Source of the DNA: Mariannaea sp. PMI_226
Taxonomy: Eukaryota > Ascomycota > Sordariomycetes > Hypocreales > Nectriaceae
Length of the DNA: 64,000 nucleotides
Direction: 5' to 3'
Assembly: GCA_024336345.1 (NCBI GenBank)
Contig: JANFOG010000003.1
Coordinates: 3,044,501-3,108,500, forward strand
Shown here: positions 39,899 through 51,729 of the stretch, one piece after another
How positions within the stretch are numbered: position 1 is the first letter of the stretch
Layout of the letters: each line of letters opens with the position of its first letter
The notes under the pieces: model-generated
What the model was told of the DNA's origin: nothing
The model's input: only the letters and a program-made list of their open reading frames with translations
The model's database searches: none
Position numbers and translations under genes: made by a program

Positions 39899-42707
39899 GA
39901 CTGGCCAGTTGCTATTTTGATAAGGGGCGAAATTACTAGACTTTTCTGAAGGAGGATTGGCGAGAAACAAGGTATGAGATTACGACTGGAAATTTGGCAA
40001 TGGCGTTCAAGGAGCTGGAAAGACTTGAGATGATGGAATTCGAAAAGAAACAAAAAAAATAAGAGCAGCACGAGATATTCATGTGCAGGTTCAAAGTAGC
40101 CTTCTTATTAGAGCAGCAAAGCACATAGCACATGGATTAAGAAAACTTTCCCTTCCTACCTACACTATTTTGATATGGAGCGAGAAAACATAGCTTTCTA
40201 ATCCTGAAATTCAAGCCCCCATACTGTCGATTGCGATTAGAAGCTTCGTACGATATATTTGACGACAAGGTTTCCTTGAGGCAAAAGCCCGTTCTAGTCG
40301 TATCTAACAATGTACGAGTCGTGCCAATGTGCTATTGGGCATATAACTAGGTTATGCTCTCATTATTTCCACCCTGCAGACTGACAAGAGAATGTGGAGA
40401 GGTCATTGAAGAAGTGTCGAGCGTTGTTGACATTTGAGCCGCAAGAGTCGGTGTATCAATAATGCACCATGTTTTAATTATTCAGAAATAGCTCGGGCTC
40501 AATGGCAATATTTCTGTGTTGTCATCCTAGCACGCGAATTGCATATTCTGCAGTTGGACCTGAAGCACCTTATCGACAAGGCGAGTTTGGGAAATGATGT
40601 ATCAGGCTCTCTTGATCAAACGCTTAGATGAATTCTTCTCAAAAATGGACTCGAAGTGCTGATACCTGCTCCTGAGGCGATCTCGTAGACTCAAAGGCGA
40701 TCGATAAGACGACGAATCTGACCGGGACAGCATGTTGGTTTCTCTATCATATGGTTAGTGCTGGTAAAGTCCTCTGGATATTCTTTGGCCTTTATGATGT
40801 AGTCCTTGCTTTGCTCACAGGCTTCCTATGCTGGTCGGATCGGAATTTGCTGGTCCACGGTTGGGAGGATGACTGAATGACAAGAGGTCTATTATTGCTG
40901 TATCCTAATCCGAAGAACAGCAAGAATGCAGCGTCAGAGAGATCTAGGGCATCTCCTACGATATTACCACCGCGAGTAAGATTACATATACTACGGATTT
41001 CAGTACAGATTGTGGTTTTACGAAGTTCCCCTGATTCTGCCTCCATTCTCAGAGGTATGAAAGATGGATAATGTATATGTACACAGCCCTTCGCTCGTTT
41101 CACCGCCGTGTCCTACACGACGAAACCGCATCACAGGACCATGCACCGGCTCCACCAAGCATATTGCCATGACATTTATGCAATACGAATAGGATAGATT
41201 GAAAAGAAAACATGATTGCATACAAAACTACGGATTGGGGTGATCCTTGGTCTAGCTATCAGATCGGCGAATGACGTACACGATCCACAACAAGGCAAGG
41301 CACAGTTATTGTTCTCAAGAACCAGAAGTCAGATGAGTAGTGGTAAGAGAGATTTGCGGGAGAATCGAGTGCACAATCTATCAATTCTGAATTCAAGTTT
41401 ACCTGAGTGAACTCGACTCTCTGAGAACACCCCTGGCTGAGATATTCCGAATTGAAGATCGAACGTGTCTCCCCCTCTTTTCCCAGCTCCCTATATTTCT
41501 CTCGAGGTCGACAACATACCTAGCATAGACTTAGGTCACACGTTGAATATGGTCAGGCAGTTGGGACAGAGTCACGATGGGTTATATTTGACCAAGTGAG
41601 GAAAACTACAATTAACTTATAACAAGTTTGGATCTGGGTCAATTGAGTTTGGAAATATTGCAGCATCTCCCATAGGAAGAGGTATTCTCACTACGAAATA
41701 AACACTTACCCAATAGAAAGAATTGTATTATAAAAGTGTAACGGAAGAAATGGGTAAGATTGAGAAGGATGGGAATCGTATGAAAATAAGCTTGGGGGGG
41801 GGGGGGGGGGGGGGGGAGGCGGAAACGCTTCGATGAGTAGAGATTAAACAATCGTCGGCACGAACACGAAATAATTACACTCTGCACCACTATCTCGAAC
41901 GCAAACTCCTTAGATTATGAAATCAACTTGTGGAATATTGTTGTGAAATATGATGACACATACAACAACACTAAGCCTTCTCCTCTTGGATGTAATGATG
42001 GGGGCATTTGGATCGGGTGATAGAAAAGATCAGGTTATGGTCCTCAATTCCGTGGAAATAATGCAATAAGTTGGCACGCTACATGAAAAATTGAATTGGA
42101 TTTTCAACAAAGATCTTCTCGAGGTCATTCCAGCTGTTCCGCCTTTTCCTTGCTAGCGACAGCAAGCATGATGTAATGGAGCTCCCGGTCCACCACTCAG
42201 AGAAAGCACCCGACCACACAACAGACGCCAATGACACTGTTTGACGCACACGACTCTTGGCTGGTGCGAAGCTGCTGTTAAATGGTCGAGACCTTTCAAC
42301 AAAAGGATCTTCAACCATCTGTGCTAATTGGCTGTGATTTGCTGACTTTAGTGCCCGGTCGATCGATATGGAGAGGTGGCGAAAGGCAGTCATCTGCGGG
42401 GTGCTCACTCACGGTCGATGCTAGCGTCCGGTTGATCCTAGCAAGCCACTTCGATCATAGATGTCATTTTGAGGAGCTTGGAGGAGCTTGGATACAGTAA
42501 GGGAGCAAGTAGGTTCTCGTTTGAGAAAGGTAGTATGGAGTGACGACGCCGGTGAACTGTAGCGAGACAAATTCTAGGTATATGAAGTGGCATCACCCCC
42601 AGTAGCTCTAAAAGGCTTTTTCTGCACACTATGTGATGTAGTCAAACATTGTATCACCTCTCCATAGCAGATACTGTTCCAACTACCACCGTATTCAGTA
42701 TCCAATC
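39899..42707. other. Gene-free region
   Basis: About 2.8 kb of AT-rich spacer with no supported gene. It contains an uninterrupted G tract (41794-41816). The last few hundred bases are presumed promoter of the repeat-protein gene. Confidence 0.5.
41794..41816. repeat. Homopolymer G tract (about 23 bases)
   Basis: A pure G run of 23 bases on the plus strand. The exact length may be affected by sequencing. Confidence 0.9.
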
Positions 42708-45700
42708 ATGGATCTCCCTACTAGGATCAAAGAGGTCCTCAGCGGCGAATCGCAGCAACAGTCTACCGTAGACGACGCCGACCTTTCTAAGACCCCTGGA
42801 TCCTACCCAACTGAGGGCGATTCAACCCCTCGTGCATTTGCGAGATCCGGTCCCGATAGTACTAAATTCCAACAGTCTAGTCATCCCACGCGATGGAACG
42901 ATGACGATATCGCGCCGGACGACACCGGCTTCACAGAGTCCGGTACTGGAGTGACAGACCCTCACCAAGACGTGGCTTATACTCACCAACCCTTGGAATC
43001 ACGATTTAATACCCAGAAATCTCCCATGGGCCAGGAACAGGAGTCATCTCTACCCGGTACTACTACTGCCCTCGGAGACACCATGCAAACTTCCACTCAG
43101 CAAAGCTCAGTTCCTGGATCGGTTCCTAGTGGCAACAAAGAGGCAGATCACCCTTATTGGGGCAACATTACTCAAGGTACCGGTGTCTATAACACCGTCA
43201 CAGGACATGGAAGCAAAGAGGATGATGGTCTAGCCAAGCGCACGCTTCAAGGCGAGAAATCCGGCACTGATCCTCTCGAGGCCACTTCTACATCCATGGA
43301 TGATACCACCACCGATACTCCTCAACAACAGAGGGAGCTGACTGAGGGAACAAGTCGATATGCAGGGTTGGCTAGTGAATCAGGTCTTGAAAGTAAAGAC
43401 CTAAAGGGCGAAGATCTCGATACCAAGGGAGATTCTCACTCCAAGGGTATGGCTGAAGGAGCAGCGGCGGGCGTGGCTGCGGCTGGTGTGTACGGCCTCA
43501 CTAAGAAGCAGCAGCAAGAGAAGGAAGAGAAGAAGGGCGAGGCTCTGGTTGATCCGGACCAGGCTCAAGACAAGAAAGAAAGAGGAATGTTCGGAGTATT
43601 CAGGCGAGGTTCGAGGAGCTCACCCAAGGGCATGGACGAAACTGCTGCAGCCGACTTAGAGCAGTCTCCTACCCACAAGGAGGGCAGAAGCTTCAGCCTC
43701 TTCCATCGGGGATCAATGAGCTCACCTAAGAGCAAGGATGAAGGTATTCAACGACAGCCTTCTGATGAAAAGAAGGAAGGCAGAAGCTTTGCCTTGTTCC
43801 GCCGGGGATCCAGGGGCTCGCCCGGAGAGAAAGAGAAGGAAAAGGAGAAGGACAATGTCTTAGAGCAGAGTACTGCACCCGAGAAGACAAAGAGGGCAGG
43901 CGGTCTCTTCCATCATCGCAGTCACGACCAAAAGGGTGACCTTGAGCGTGACCTGAAGGATAGAAACGTTGAGGAGAGAGAAAAGGACGAGGGTTTCGAC
44001 AAGACTGGTCCCGCCCTTGGTCTTGCTGCAGGTGCAGGAGGTGCAGCCGCCTACGCTGCCTCTAGGGGCCGAGATAAAGATGACAAGAACCAGAGCGAAG
44101 CATTTGGTGCCAAGGAACAGCAGCCTACGAACCAGCCTGCTACTCAAAGCACAACCGACCAGTACGTTGCATTGCCCTCGGAAACAACCTCTGGGACGCG
44201 AGCACAAGACATGGCGCCTGGCGGAGGTTTCCAATCAATGGCCATGCGTGATAACGATGAACCCGACGTCTTGTCTACTGATTCCCCATTGGGGGCAAAG
44301 GCCACTCGAGACACCACTGTTCCCATATCCAGTGAAGAATTGGCCCCTGCCCAGTCTGATACTCATATGGGTTCCTCGACTGCCTTCGGTGCTGCAGGTC
44401 TCGGAGCGGCAGGTGTTGGTGCTGGAATTCCAGCATCCCAACATATTCGTGATGAGAAATCTGGCGGACAATCTTTCCCAAAGGACACTACTAAAGATTT
44501 GACGTCTACTAGTCAGACAACAGACATGTCTAGATCGATGGGAATGGGTCCCGATACTAGCACTTCGCAAGACTTGCAAGGTTCTTGGGAAGACTCGTCG
44601 CTTCGTCCCGCAACAGGAGGCGCCACCAAGGTCACCAGAGACACAACTGATCTACCAATAGAGCCCATTACAAAGCATGCAAACAAGGGCGAGTACAACA
44701 CCCTGTCATCTGGAACACCGTCGGGTATTAGAATAGACGATGATGATGTGACGAATGTTGCTACCAAGTCTAGCACTACCCGGGACAACCAAATGGGTCA
44801 GGACACGCAGTTTGGTAAAAAGGCTGCGACTGGACTTGGCGCAGCTGGTATGGGCACTGGTGCATTTGAGTCTGGTCAGCAGAAAGAAGAGATGGATCGG
44901 GACAAGCTCAAGCAGCCCGCCCTATCAACAGATTATCCTAGCCAGGATCAAACTCTCACTCGAGATAATGACAACAACAACCGCGGTGCCTACACTGCAG
45001 CTGGTCTCGGTGCAGCTGGTCTCGGCGCTGCTGGGCTAGGTGCAGCCGCGTATGAGTCGAAGAAGCCAGAGCAGGAGAAGACCGGTGATATGATGGCTGG
45101 AGATAGAGATAGCCACAAACGAGACTTTGGTGAATTCAAGGATGAACCTTCGTTGGAGGCCAAGGACAAGGATCTCGACTACACTGCTGCTGGATTGGGC
45201 GCGGCTGGTCTAGGTGCTGCTGGGCTCGGCGCAGCTGCCTACCAATCACGCAAACCAGGGGATAAAACCTTAGACGACTCTGAGAAGCCTACTGAGATGA
45301 ATTTGGGGCAATCCCAAGAGACACAATCCCCACGGGATAAGGTCAAAAGCCCTGATTACAGCGCGGCGGAAATGGGCACTGCCGGTCTGGGTGCCGCTGG
45401 ATTAGGTGCCGCCACTTATGGGTCACGAAAGCCAGAAGACACATTAGCTCAGGACGATAAGTTTGGCAAGTCCACTGAGGAAGGTTTCGGAAAATCTCAG
45501 ACCGACCCATTGCTACAGGACACGCACCGCGATGCCCGAGCTGCTGCCGCTACGGCCTATGGTTCGCATAAACTTGAAGGGGAGCAGAAAGACAAGTCCG
45601 AGATGCCGCTCGAACAAGCTCGCTGGAAGCAGCTCCCTCAGACCCAGAGTCCAGGAAGCTCTCTTCCTCTGGCTGGTGGACTCGCCCGTGGCTCTAGCTC

Positions 45701-45791
45701 AGGAAAGGTCACCCACCGGTGTACCGAGTGTGGAAAGGAGAATGATATCAGTCATTACTTCTCCTCTGCCATGGGCAGTGAGACTCAGTAA
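42708..45791 (+). CDS. Large low-complexity protein with Gly/Ala-zipper and RGS repeats
   Basis: A single-exon protein of 1027 residues. The N-terminus (MDLPTRIKEVLSG) is followed by disordered Ser/Thr/Gln-rich sequence. Residues of about 290-405 contain three or four repeats of the form F-x-[LV]-F-[RH]-R-G-S-x-x-S-P. Gly/Ala-rich hydrophobic segments recur near residues 247, 434, 559, 704, 761, 824 and 883; the last three share the pattern AAGLGAAGLGAA followed by Y-x-S-[RK]-K-P. These resemble glycine zippers that pack in or on membranes, separated by charged linkers. The C-terminus ends in a small cysteine motif (HRCTECGKEND). Function is unknown. Frame length, codon structure and conserved ends argue for a real gene. 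Confidence 0.8.
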   Translation: MDLPTRIKEVLSGESQQQSTVDDADLSKTPGSYPTEGDSTPRAFARSGPDSTKFQQSSHPTRWNDDDIAPDDTGFTESGTGVTDPHQDVAYTHQPLESRFNTQKSPMGQEQESSLPGTTTALGDTMQTSTQQSSVPGSVPSGNKEADHPYWGNITQGTGVYNTVTGHGSKEDDGLAKRTLQGEKSGTDPLEATSTSMDDTTTDTPQQQRELTEGTSRYAGLASESGLESKDLKGEDLDTKGDSHSKGMAEGAAAGVAAAGVYGLTKKQQQEKEEKKGEALVDPDQAQDKKERGMFGVFRRGSRSSPKGMDETAAADLEQSPTHKEGRSFSLFHRGSMSSPKSKDEGIQRQPSDEKKEGRSFALFRRGSRGSPGEKEKEKEKDNVLEQSTAPEKTKRAGGLFHHRSHDQKGDLERDLKDRNVEEREKDEGFDKTGPALGLAAGAGGAAAYAASRGRDKDDKNQSEAFGAKEQQPTNQPATQSTTDQYVALPSETTSGTRAQDMAPGGGFQSMAMRDNDEPDVLSTDSPLGAKATRDTTVPISSEELAPAQSDTHMGSSTAFGAAGLGAAGVGAGIPASQHIRDEKSGGQSFPKDTTKDLTSTSQTTDMSRSMGMGPDTSTSQDLQGSWEDSSLRPATGGATKVTRDTTDLPIEPITKHANKGEYNTLSSGTPSGIRIDDDDVTNVATKSSTTRDNQMGQDTQFGKKAATGLGAAGMGTGAFESGQQKEEMDRDKLKQPALSTDYPSQDQTLTRDNDNNNRGAYTAAGLGAAGLGAAGLGAAAYESKKPEQEKTGDMMAGDRDSHKRDFGEFKDEPSLEAKDKDLDYTAAGLGAAGLGAAGLGAAAYQSRKPGDKTLDDSEKPTEMNLGQSQETQSPRDKVKSPDYSAAEMGTAGLGAAGLGAATYGSRKPEDTLAQDDKFGKSTEEGFGKSQTDPLLQDTHRDARAAAATAYGSHKLEGEQKDKSEMPLEQARWKQLPQTQSPGSSLPLAGGLARGSSSGKVTHRCTECGKENDISHYFSSAMGSETQ

Positions 45792-46130
45792 TGGTCCTAC
45801 TAGTTGAGAAAAGTGCTTAAATTGATGGATCAAAGATAGTGAAAGTGGATGAGGACGAAAATTCTTTTCCGGTCTGTCATTTATGTATTTCATTTTTATA
45901 TCCTTAATATCAGTTCGACTTTTCCCACAGCAATCGATCGTGTTACACAAATCGCCAGCTTCCAGTATTGATTTAGAACGTATTGCAATCTGAAAATCAA
46001 GATCAGGCTAAATAAGTTGATTTGTAAACTAGAAAGACTTGTACTGTGGTAGCTGTTCTACCTATAGCCCATTATAACTGTTATTCGATTTCTCCACAGT
46101 CATATCTGTTCGCTCCACAACCCCCAAGAC
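45792..46130. other. Intergenic region between convergent genes
   Basis: AT-rich 3' ends of the repeat-protein gene and the MFS gene. Nothing else was seen. Confidence 0.5.
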
Positions 46131-47840
46131 TTAGTTGACCTGCCTGTTCATGATGATGCCCTGAGGATCCTTCGTCTCGGTATCACCCCAGTTTGCATCC
46201 CAGCCATTTTCGGCGAGGTAGGCTTTCCACGCCGCATCGTCGTCTTCCAGCCTTGTGGAAACGTCAGGAATGACAAAGTAAGCGATCAAAGCACCCAGAG
46301 CAGCAAAGGCTGATCCGATGAGGAAGGCTGTTTGGTTTCCCTTGGCGGCATGCTCTTCGTCGAAAGAGTTAAGGATGGCAGTGAAGACCTGAGTGCCGAT
46401 GGCAGCGCCGGCCTTGGAGCACGCGGCAATGATGCCTACGGTCTGACCGCGGATCGAAGTCGGGAAGCACTCGGAGGCGAGGAGGACGACAGTACTGTAC
46501 TTTATGTTAGAATGCTTCATCTCTTTTTTTTTTTATGAATTTGGGAGGGAAGCTCACCTTCCGGGTCCGACTTCGCCGAGAGTCAGGAAAATGCCGTATA
46601 GAACGACAAAGAGGGGGAAAATCTTCTCGATGGGAAAAATAGCACCACCAAGGATAAACCCTAGAATGGCCTGACTACCGAAACCAACAGCCATCGTTTG
46701 GCGTCTTCCAATCTTGTCGGACAGGTATCCTCCAATGAAAGGGCCGGGGATATAGAAACAGTTGATCACAGTTCCCCAACCAAGATTCTTGACGAGACTG
46801 TCACTCACACCAGCACGAGTGATGATAGTAGAGCTGAAAATACCAAAGGGGATGGAGATCCAATTGTACAAGAACCAACATGAAGCTACTCCGATCAAGG
46901 GGCGCCAGTAACGCTTGAGAGCGAGCAGGTATGGCGTTCGCTGCTTTCGCATAGCCGACTCGCGGTATCTGGTGGCCACAGCCATGCGGAGTCTAAACCA
47001 GAAGATAACGATGGGTGGGACGGCTCCGAGAGCGAATGAGAGTCGCCAAACGAGCTCGTACTTCTCCTGCTTCTGGCCCACGATGAGGAGAAGCAGAAGA
47101 GGCACCAGGCCACCCCAGACATAGCCCAGAGAGGCCGACAGATCACCGAGCAAGGCAAACATGAATCCACGACGCTTTCGGTACGAGTTGTCCTCGTCGG
47201 TAGCCTCAAGAGCACCAGCACCTGAGACAGGGTACTCTCCTCCTGCACCGACACCAGAAATGCCACGTGCAATGATGAGCATCCAGAACATACCGGTGCC
47301 AGTAGTTCCAGCAGCACCAGCCGACAGGGCAATACCCAAGACCAGGATGATGGTGGTATAGACGGCGCCAGTCTTTCGTCCGAGCTGGTCGACCACAATT
47401 CCGAAGGCGAGCATACCGAGGATCATGCCGATGAGGAAGGCATTGCTAAGGCGCTGGTAGATGGAGCTTGTGAGGGCATCTGGGTAGAGTATGGCAAAAA
47501 GCAGCTCGAGGTTTCCGATGACTGAGGCATTGCTATACAACGAAACAAACGCGCGTCAGTATAAGTTGAAATAGGACTCAAATGTATGTGCATGTGGAAG
47601 AGGTTCTTACTATCCATCAGAACCGATGGCAAGACCTGAGAAGAGAATCATCAACCAAACGGAGAGTTTACTGTAGGCCTTCTTAGGCCCTTCTTCCACA
47701 CTACCAGTTTCAACCTGGGCAGCATCCTTTCCCTCCAAGGCAATTTCCTTGTTGTCGACGTGCTCTTCCGCGACATCTGAGGTAACCTGAGGAGCGGCCT
47801 TTGGCTCGATGGCCAAGCTGGAATCCAACTCTGCCGTCAT
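46131..47840 (-). CDS. MFS transporter, Git1/phosphate-permease-like
   Basis: A plasma-membrane major facilitator with 522 residues from three exons (47840-47611, 47532-46558, 46494-46131); introns are 78 and 63 bases. The N-terminal 65 residues are hydrophilic and acidic. Twelve hydrophobic helices can be counted. The loop 2-3 motif reads GIVVDQLGRKTG, helix 4-5 carries ARGISGVGAGGEYPVSG, and the second-half loop is GGYLSDKIGRRQ. The GVGAGGEYP signature is shared by the phosphate:H+ symporter group, including Git1 glycerophosphodiester permeases. Substrate could be glycerophosphoinositol, glycerophosphocholine or phosphate. It is transcribed divergently from an M24 peptidase gene. Confidence 0.88.
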
Positions 47841-48690
47841 CTTTTCACAGTTGAATTAGGATGAAAAGTTACAGGGAGAGGAGGGGAATCATCTCTTCCC
47901 TGCGGAAGCGACAAGAAGGGCAATTGATATACATGGTCATTTTTTCCCCTCTCTTACTTTTCTCCTTTGACTATCTCTTTCTCGTTAATATGATCAACCG
48001 TGCCTTACTCCGATAATCTATCCGATGAGTCTCTTATCCCTACGCAGACTTTGCCTATCCTGTCCCAGGTTTGAGACTATCAAGTTGAATCCCAGTAATC
48101 GGCTAAGTCACCCGGTTACAGGTCAGCGGTCAATGCAACCAAAGTTCCAGTCGAGATCTCCGACGCTCGCATGTCTATGTCAGTTTCTAACAGGATATAC
48201 TTATCAGGCTTCCCCGCTACTACGTGCATTGTGACTAGTTCACTTCCCCACTTGACAAAGGTATTTCGTATAACCCATACACCATCTAGTTTGTCTCTAT
48301 CCCAATTCTGACCATGAACCATGTCACGTCATCGGGTCCGTTGCCCAAAGTGCGTATGGATTCTTTCCCAACCCCCCCTCCCTGCTCAACTGACAGGCGA
48401 TTAAAACCCCCTCTTATGGCAATCTTCTCTGTTTCTGTAAAACTACCGGTCTTTCGGTGCCCATCGTTCGTCCTGATATCTTTGCGGGGACAACGGTTAA
48501 AACGCTAGTTATAACCGGGTGGCGCTAATAGTAACCGAAGGACCGGGATTTGAGGGAAAGTCCCACGTGTGATTCGTCACGGTTGGAATGCCTCTTTCTG
48601 GAGGGAATGGTTGGTTTTATTGTTACTTCTCTTGTTACTTCTCCCTTCTGACATAAGAATTGAAATCGTGATCCTACATGATTCGCAACG
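47841..48690. promoter_or_regulatory. Shared promoter region of MFS transporter and M24 peptidase
   Basis: An 850-base gap lies between two divergent genes and must contain both promoters. No clear TATA box was seen. A CACGTG element occurs near 48564 (CCCACGTGTG). Confidence 0.5.
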
Positions 48691-48710
48691 ATGACTTCGT
48701 CGATTCTTGA
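48678..48710 (+). promoter_or_regulatory. Short upstream ORF overlapping the M24 start
   Basis: An ATG 13 bases before the peptidase ATG opens a 10-codon frame that ends with TGA at 48708-48710, inside the peptidase coding sequence and in another frame. If the transcript starts upstream, ribosomes using it would bypass the main start. Confidence 0.4.
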
Positions 48711-50258
48711 GGAGAAAGGCCGGTTGCTGCTGCAATCGCAGTCGCTGCCTCTACCTCAGTCTTTGCCTCCGTCTCAAACAAGGGCCAAGTCTCACTCGCG
48801 TTGGCGATATGTAACCGTCGCGACAGTATTGATTGCAGCAACTTTGCTCTTTGGCGGCTTTCACCGCTTCCACCGTCACCGATGTTCGCATTCTCATAAG
48901 CATCATAAGATCAATGTGGCCAAAGTACAGCAATGTTCTATCGATAACCTCCATGCCGACCTCTCGTTCCTAGACAATGCTGTTCCTATAGCTGCTGAGG
49001 AGTTCGTTGAGCGCCGTGACCGCCTCGCAAAAGCTTTGGCAGTGAATGGTGTTGATGCATTCGTCCTTGAACCAGGCTACACCTTCCAGTAAGCGTTATT
49101 TTATCTCTTCAAGTCAATCTCACAATATGTGGATGCTAACAGAAATCTTCTTCTTTACTCAGGTACTATGGAAACATCTCCCAGGTGGATTGGGAGCCTT
49201 GGGAGCCTGAGGAGCGCCCTTTCTTGATGGTCATCCTCCCTGAAACCTCTCCCAGCGGTGAGGTCGTGGCGAAGACGGCCTATCTCTCTCCCCACTTTGA
49301 GGAAGGCCGCGTCCGGATGCTCGGTATTCCATCTCGTGAAGCGGAGCTCGACATTGTCATCTGGGAGGAACACTGGAACCCCTACGAGACTTTCCTCAAC
49401 TCGCGCTTGTTCGAGGGCAAGAAAAACCCCACCCTCATGGCCGACGAGGAGATCCGCGACTACATCGTGCGTGGCCTGCAGTCCGTAGGCTTCAAGACCG
49501 TGGGCCTCAGCCCAGAAGCCGAGCTTGTGAGACAGCTGAAGAGTCCCGCCGAGGTGGAGCTTATCCGAGCTGTCAACACGGGCACGGTCGTCGCAGTGAG
49601 AGCAATGAGACCCTGCCTGGTTCCTGGATTGACAGAGGACCAAGTGACCACCATTCTTGACAACTCGATGCTCTCCATCGGCTTTAGCCTCTTCTTCAAT
49701 ATTGTACTTTTTGAGGAGCATGGAGCCCTGCCCCATGGAGGTTTCGTCACTGGTGGAAAGCGTCTAACCTATAACAGCATGGTTGTGATCGATGTTGGAG
49801 CTCATTATTTGGGATACTCATCGGACATTTGCAGAAGTTTCCTTATCGACCCACCGAAGAGACGAGAGTTAACCCCAGATCCATTGCTGGAGGAGAAGGA
49901 AAAGGTCTGGCAGATCGTCTTGGACGCTCAAACAGCTGCAGGACTGGCTTTCATGCCCAACAACACAGCTGCAAGCGTCGACATTGCCGCACGAAATGTG
50001 ATTGAGGATGCTGGATACGGCTACGGCTTCACCCATAGACTGGGTCACGGCATTGGAATTAAGGCTCATGAGTCACCTTACCTTAACAAGTGGAACACAG
50101 GCTCGATTTTGCAAGCAGGCATGACCTTCACCAACGAGCCAGGAATTTACTTGGAGGGCAAGTTTGGCGTCCGTCACGAGGACATCTATTTGGTCAAGGA
50201 AGATGGCGAGGCTGAGTTGCTCACGGGCCAGCGGGCAAAGGGGCTTCGTGAGCCTTGA
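48691..50258 (+). CDS. Membrane-anchored M24 metallopeptidase (Xaa-Pro dipeptidase type)
   Basis: Predicted proline-directed dipeptidase or aminopeptidase of the M24 family. Two exons (48691-49088, 49163-50258) give 497 residues. The N-terminus is cytosolic and Ser/Gln-rich, then one hydrophobic helix (TVATVLIAATLLFGGF, about 42-57) is followed by a His-rich segment (HRFHRHRCSHSHKHHK). This is a type II anchor that would place the catalytic domain in the lumen or outside. The creatinase N-domain is at about 100-290. All five metal ligands of the pita-bread domain are present: D343, D354, H428, E458 and E472. The anchor is unusual compared with soluble Xaa-Pro dipeptidases. The divergent MFS neighbour may be a functional partner, which is an inference. 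Confidence 0.88.
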
Positions 50259-50367
50259 CGAGTATAAGACATTACTCTTTTTTTCATTATATATAAAGGT
50301 ATGCTATCCTAGAATAGGGCAGAAATCCATTTCTGGTTTGCACACTCTCTTTGATTACAGTTTCTCA

Positions 50368-51729
50368 TCATGATATTGGTCTCCCAGGACGGTGATGAGA
50401 AATGGGGAACCCACTAGCAATAGCAGCGCCTTGCAGCTGCTTAAGCCAATCAGCTCCGTCACCGGCTGGGACTGGCCGGTGTGACAAGCTGCAATCGACA
50501 TAGATAGAACCGTCGAGAAAAGACCAATCAGAGATTTCAACGATACATTCCGATATATCTGGGAATGGTGAGGCGCTCAGGGCAGCGCAAGTCCAGGCCA
50601 TTTGTTGTAGGATATCAATCATGGTGTGCGGCCATGCAGAAACGCTCAGCCTTATGGATCCGTCCTCTACTTCGAGGTGCAGTAGTCGTAAGCCAATGCA
50701 CTCGGCGGCCTTGCCATCAGCTCCGTCCCAAATTGACATGCCTGTGAAAGAATTCCCTCCGCGGCATGACGCCGATGCTTGCTGAACAGCCTCCTCGAGA
50801 CAAGACAGGAGTAAAGATCCGGATTTGGGCCACTGAGTAGAGATATACTCAGATACAGTGGTGTATATACAGTCATTTGCTGTTCCAGTAACGGCAGGGA
50901 GAGATCCCATACGAACAAGCTGTGGGTCACTGATGCCGTCCAGGGGCCCAAAGAGCTGACACTCAAATCTGAACTGGATAATGTGGAATCCGTCCCTTGG
51001 TGGAGGGAATTGCCGATTGAGGACGATGTCCCAGACGGCAGACTCCATGAGATGCATCTGCACATAATGTGGAGAAATCAGAACCTCACGAATCTTTTGG
51101 ACGAGAGACTTGGCAGAGTTTCCGGTGGTGATGTAGCCATGAAGCGAGCGGGCAATTTCGTCAGGTGAGCCTCTGGGTGAACGAGCAGGAAATTGACGGT
51201 CCCAGTACCTACACAGAAGCTGGAGGGCCAGTGTGAGATCAATGCCTTGCGCGAGCGACGACCATGTTGCGGGTCGTCGTGAGATACCCGGGCCTAGCCT
51301 GTCTAGGATGCATCGCGGTGTCTCAGGCCCATTGAGAACTAGAAACAACTGGCAGATGGGGCCATCAAACAGAAGTCGGACTTGGAGAGCCGATTCTGGA
51401 TTGGAATCACTGTAGAACTGCCAAAGCTCGTCCCAGAGCTGGTGGGTAAAGTGAGAAAATAGTCGGTCCAGCACGCGATCAATGTTGACATGAACTTTTT
51501 GCTCTGGCAAATAGTAATGGGTAAGCAGTTCGTTGTCGAGGCTGTCAGCAAGAGCTGTGGCAAATGCGGCCGAGATGGCACCAGCAATTAGGGGAGGTAT
51601 CTGGACTTCAGCATTGTTGGGAGACTGGGCTGTTCGACGACGACGGTTGGGTAGAGGCGGCTTGATGCTCAGAAGAGTGGCATCTACATCGGCGGCAGGT
51701 TCATGTGTGACAGACGGTGAAGGGCTCAT
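50368..51729 (-). CDS. Hypothetical protein, 453 residues
   Basis: A single-exon gene convergent with the M24 peptidase gene (109 bases between the stops). The N-terminal 45 residues are Pro/Arg-rich. The remainder has the even mix of hydrophobic and charged residues of a folded protein, with several Trp-containing blocks (for example DELWQFYSDSN and QWPKSGSLLL). No signal peptide, membrane helix or motif was recognised. It looks like a fungal protein of unknown function. Confidence 0.65.
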   Translation of the reverse strand: MSPSPSVTHEPAADVDATLLSIKPPLPNRRRRTAQSPNNAEVQIPPLIAGAISAAFATALADSLDNELLTHYYLPEQKVHVNIDRVLDRLFSHFTHQLWDELWQFYSDSNPESALQVRLLFDGPICQLFLVLNGPETPRCILDRLGPGISRRPATWSSLAQGIDLTLALQLLCRYWDRQFPARSPRGSPDEIARSLHGYITTGNSAKSLVQKIREVLISPHYVQMHLMESAVWDIVLNRQFPPPRDGFHIIQFRFECQLFGPLDGISDPQLVRMGSLPAVTGTANDCIYTTVSEYISTQWPKSGSLLLSCLEEAVQQASASCRGGNSFTGMSIWDGADGKAAECIGLRLLHLEVEDGSIRLSVSAWPHTMIDILQQMAWTCAALSASPFPDISECIVEISDWSFLDGSIYVDCSLSHRPVPAGDGADWLKQLQGAAIASGFPISHHRPGRPIS

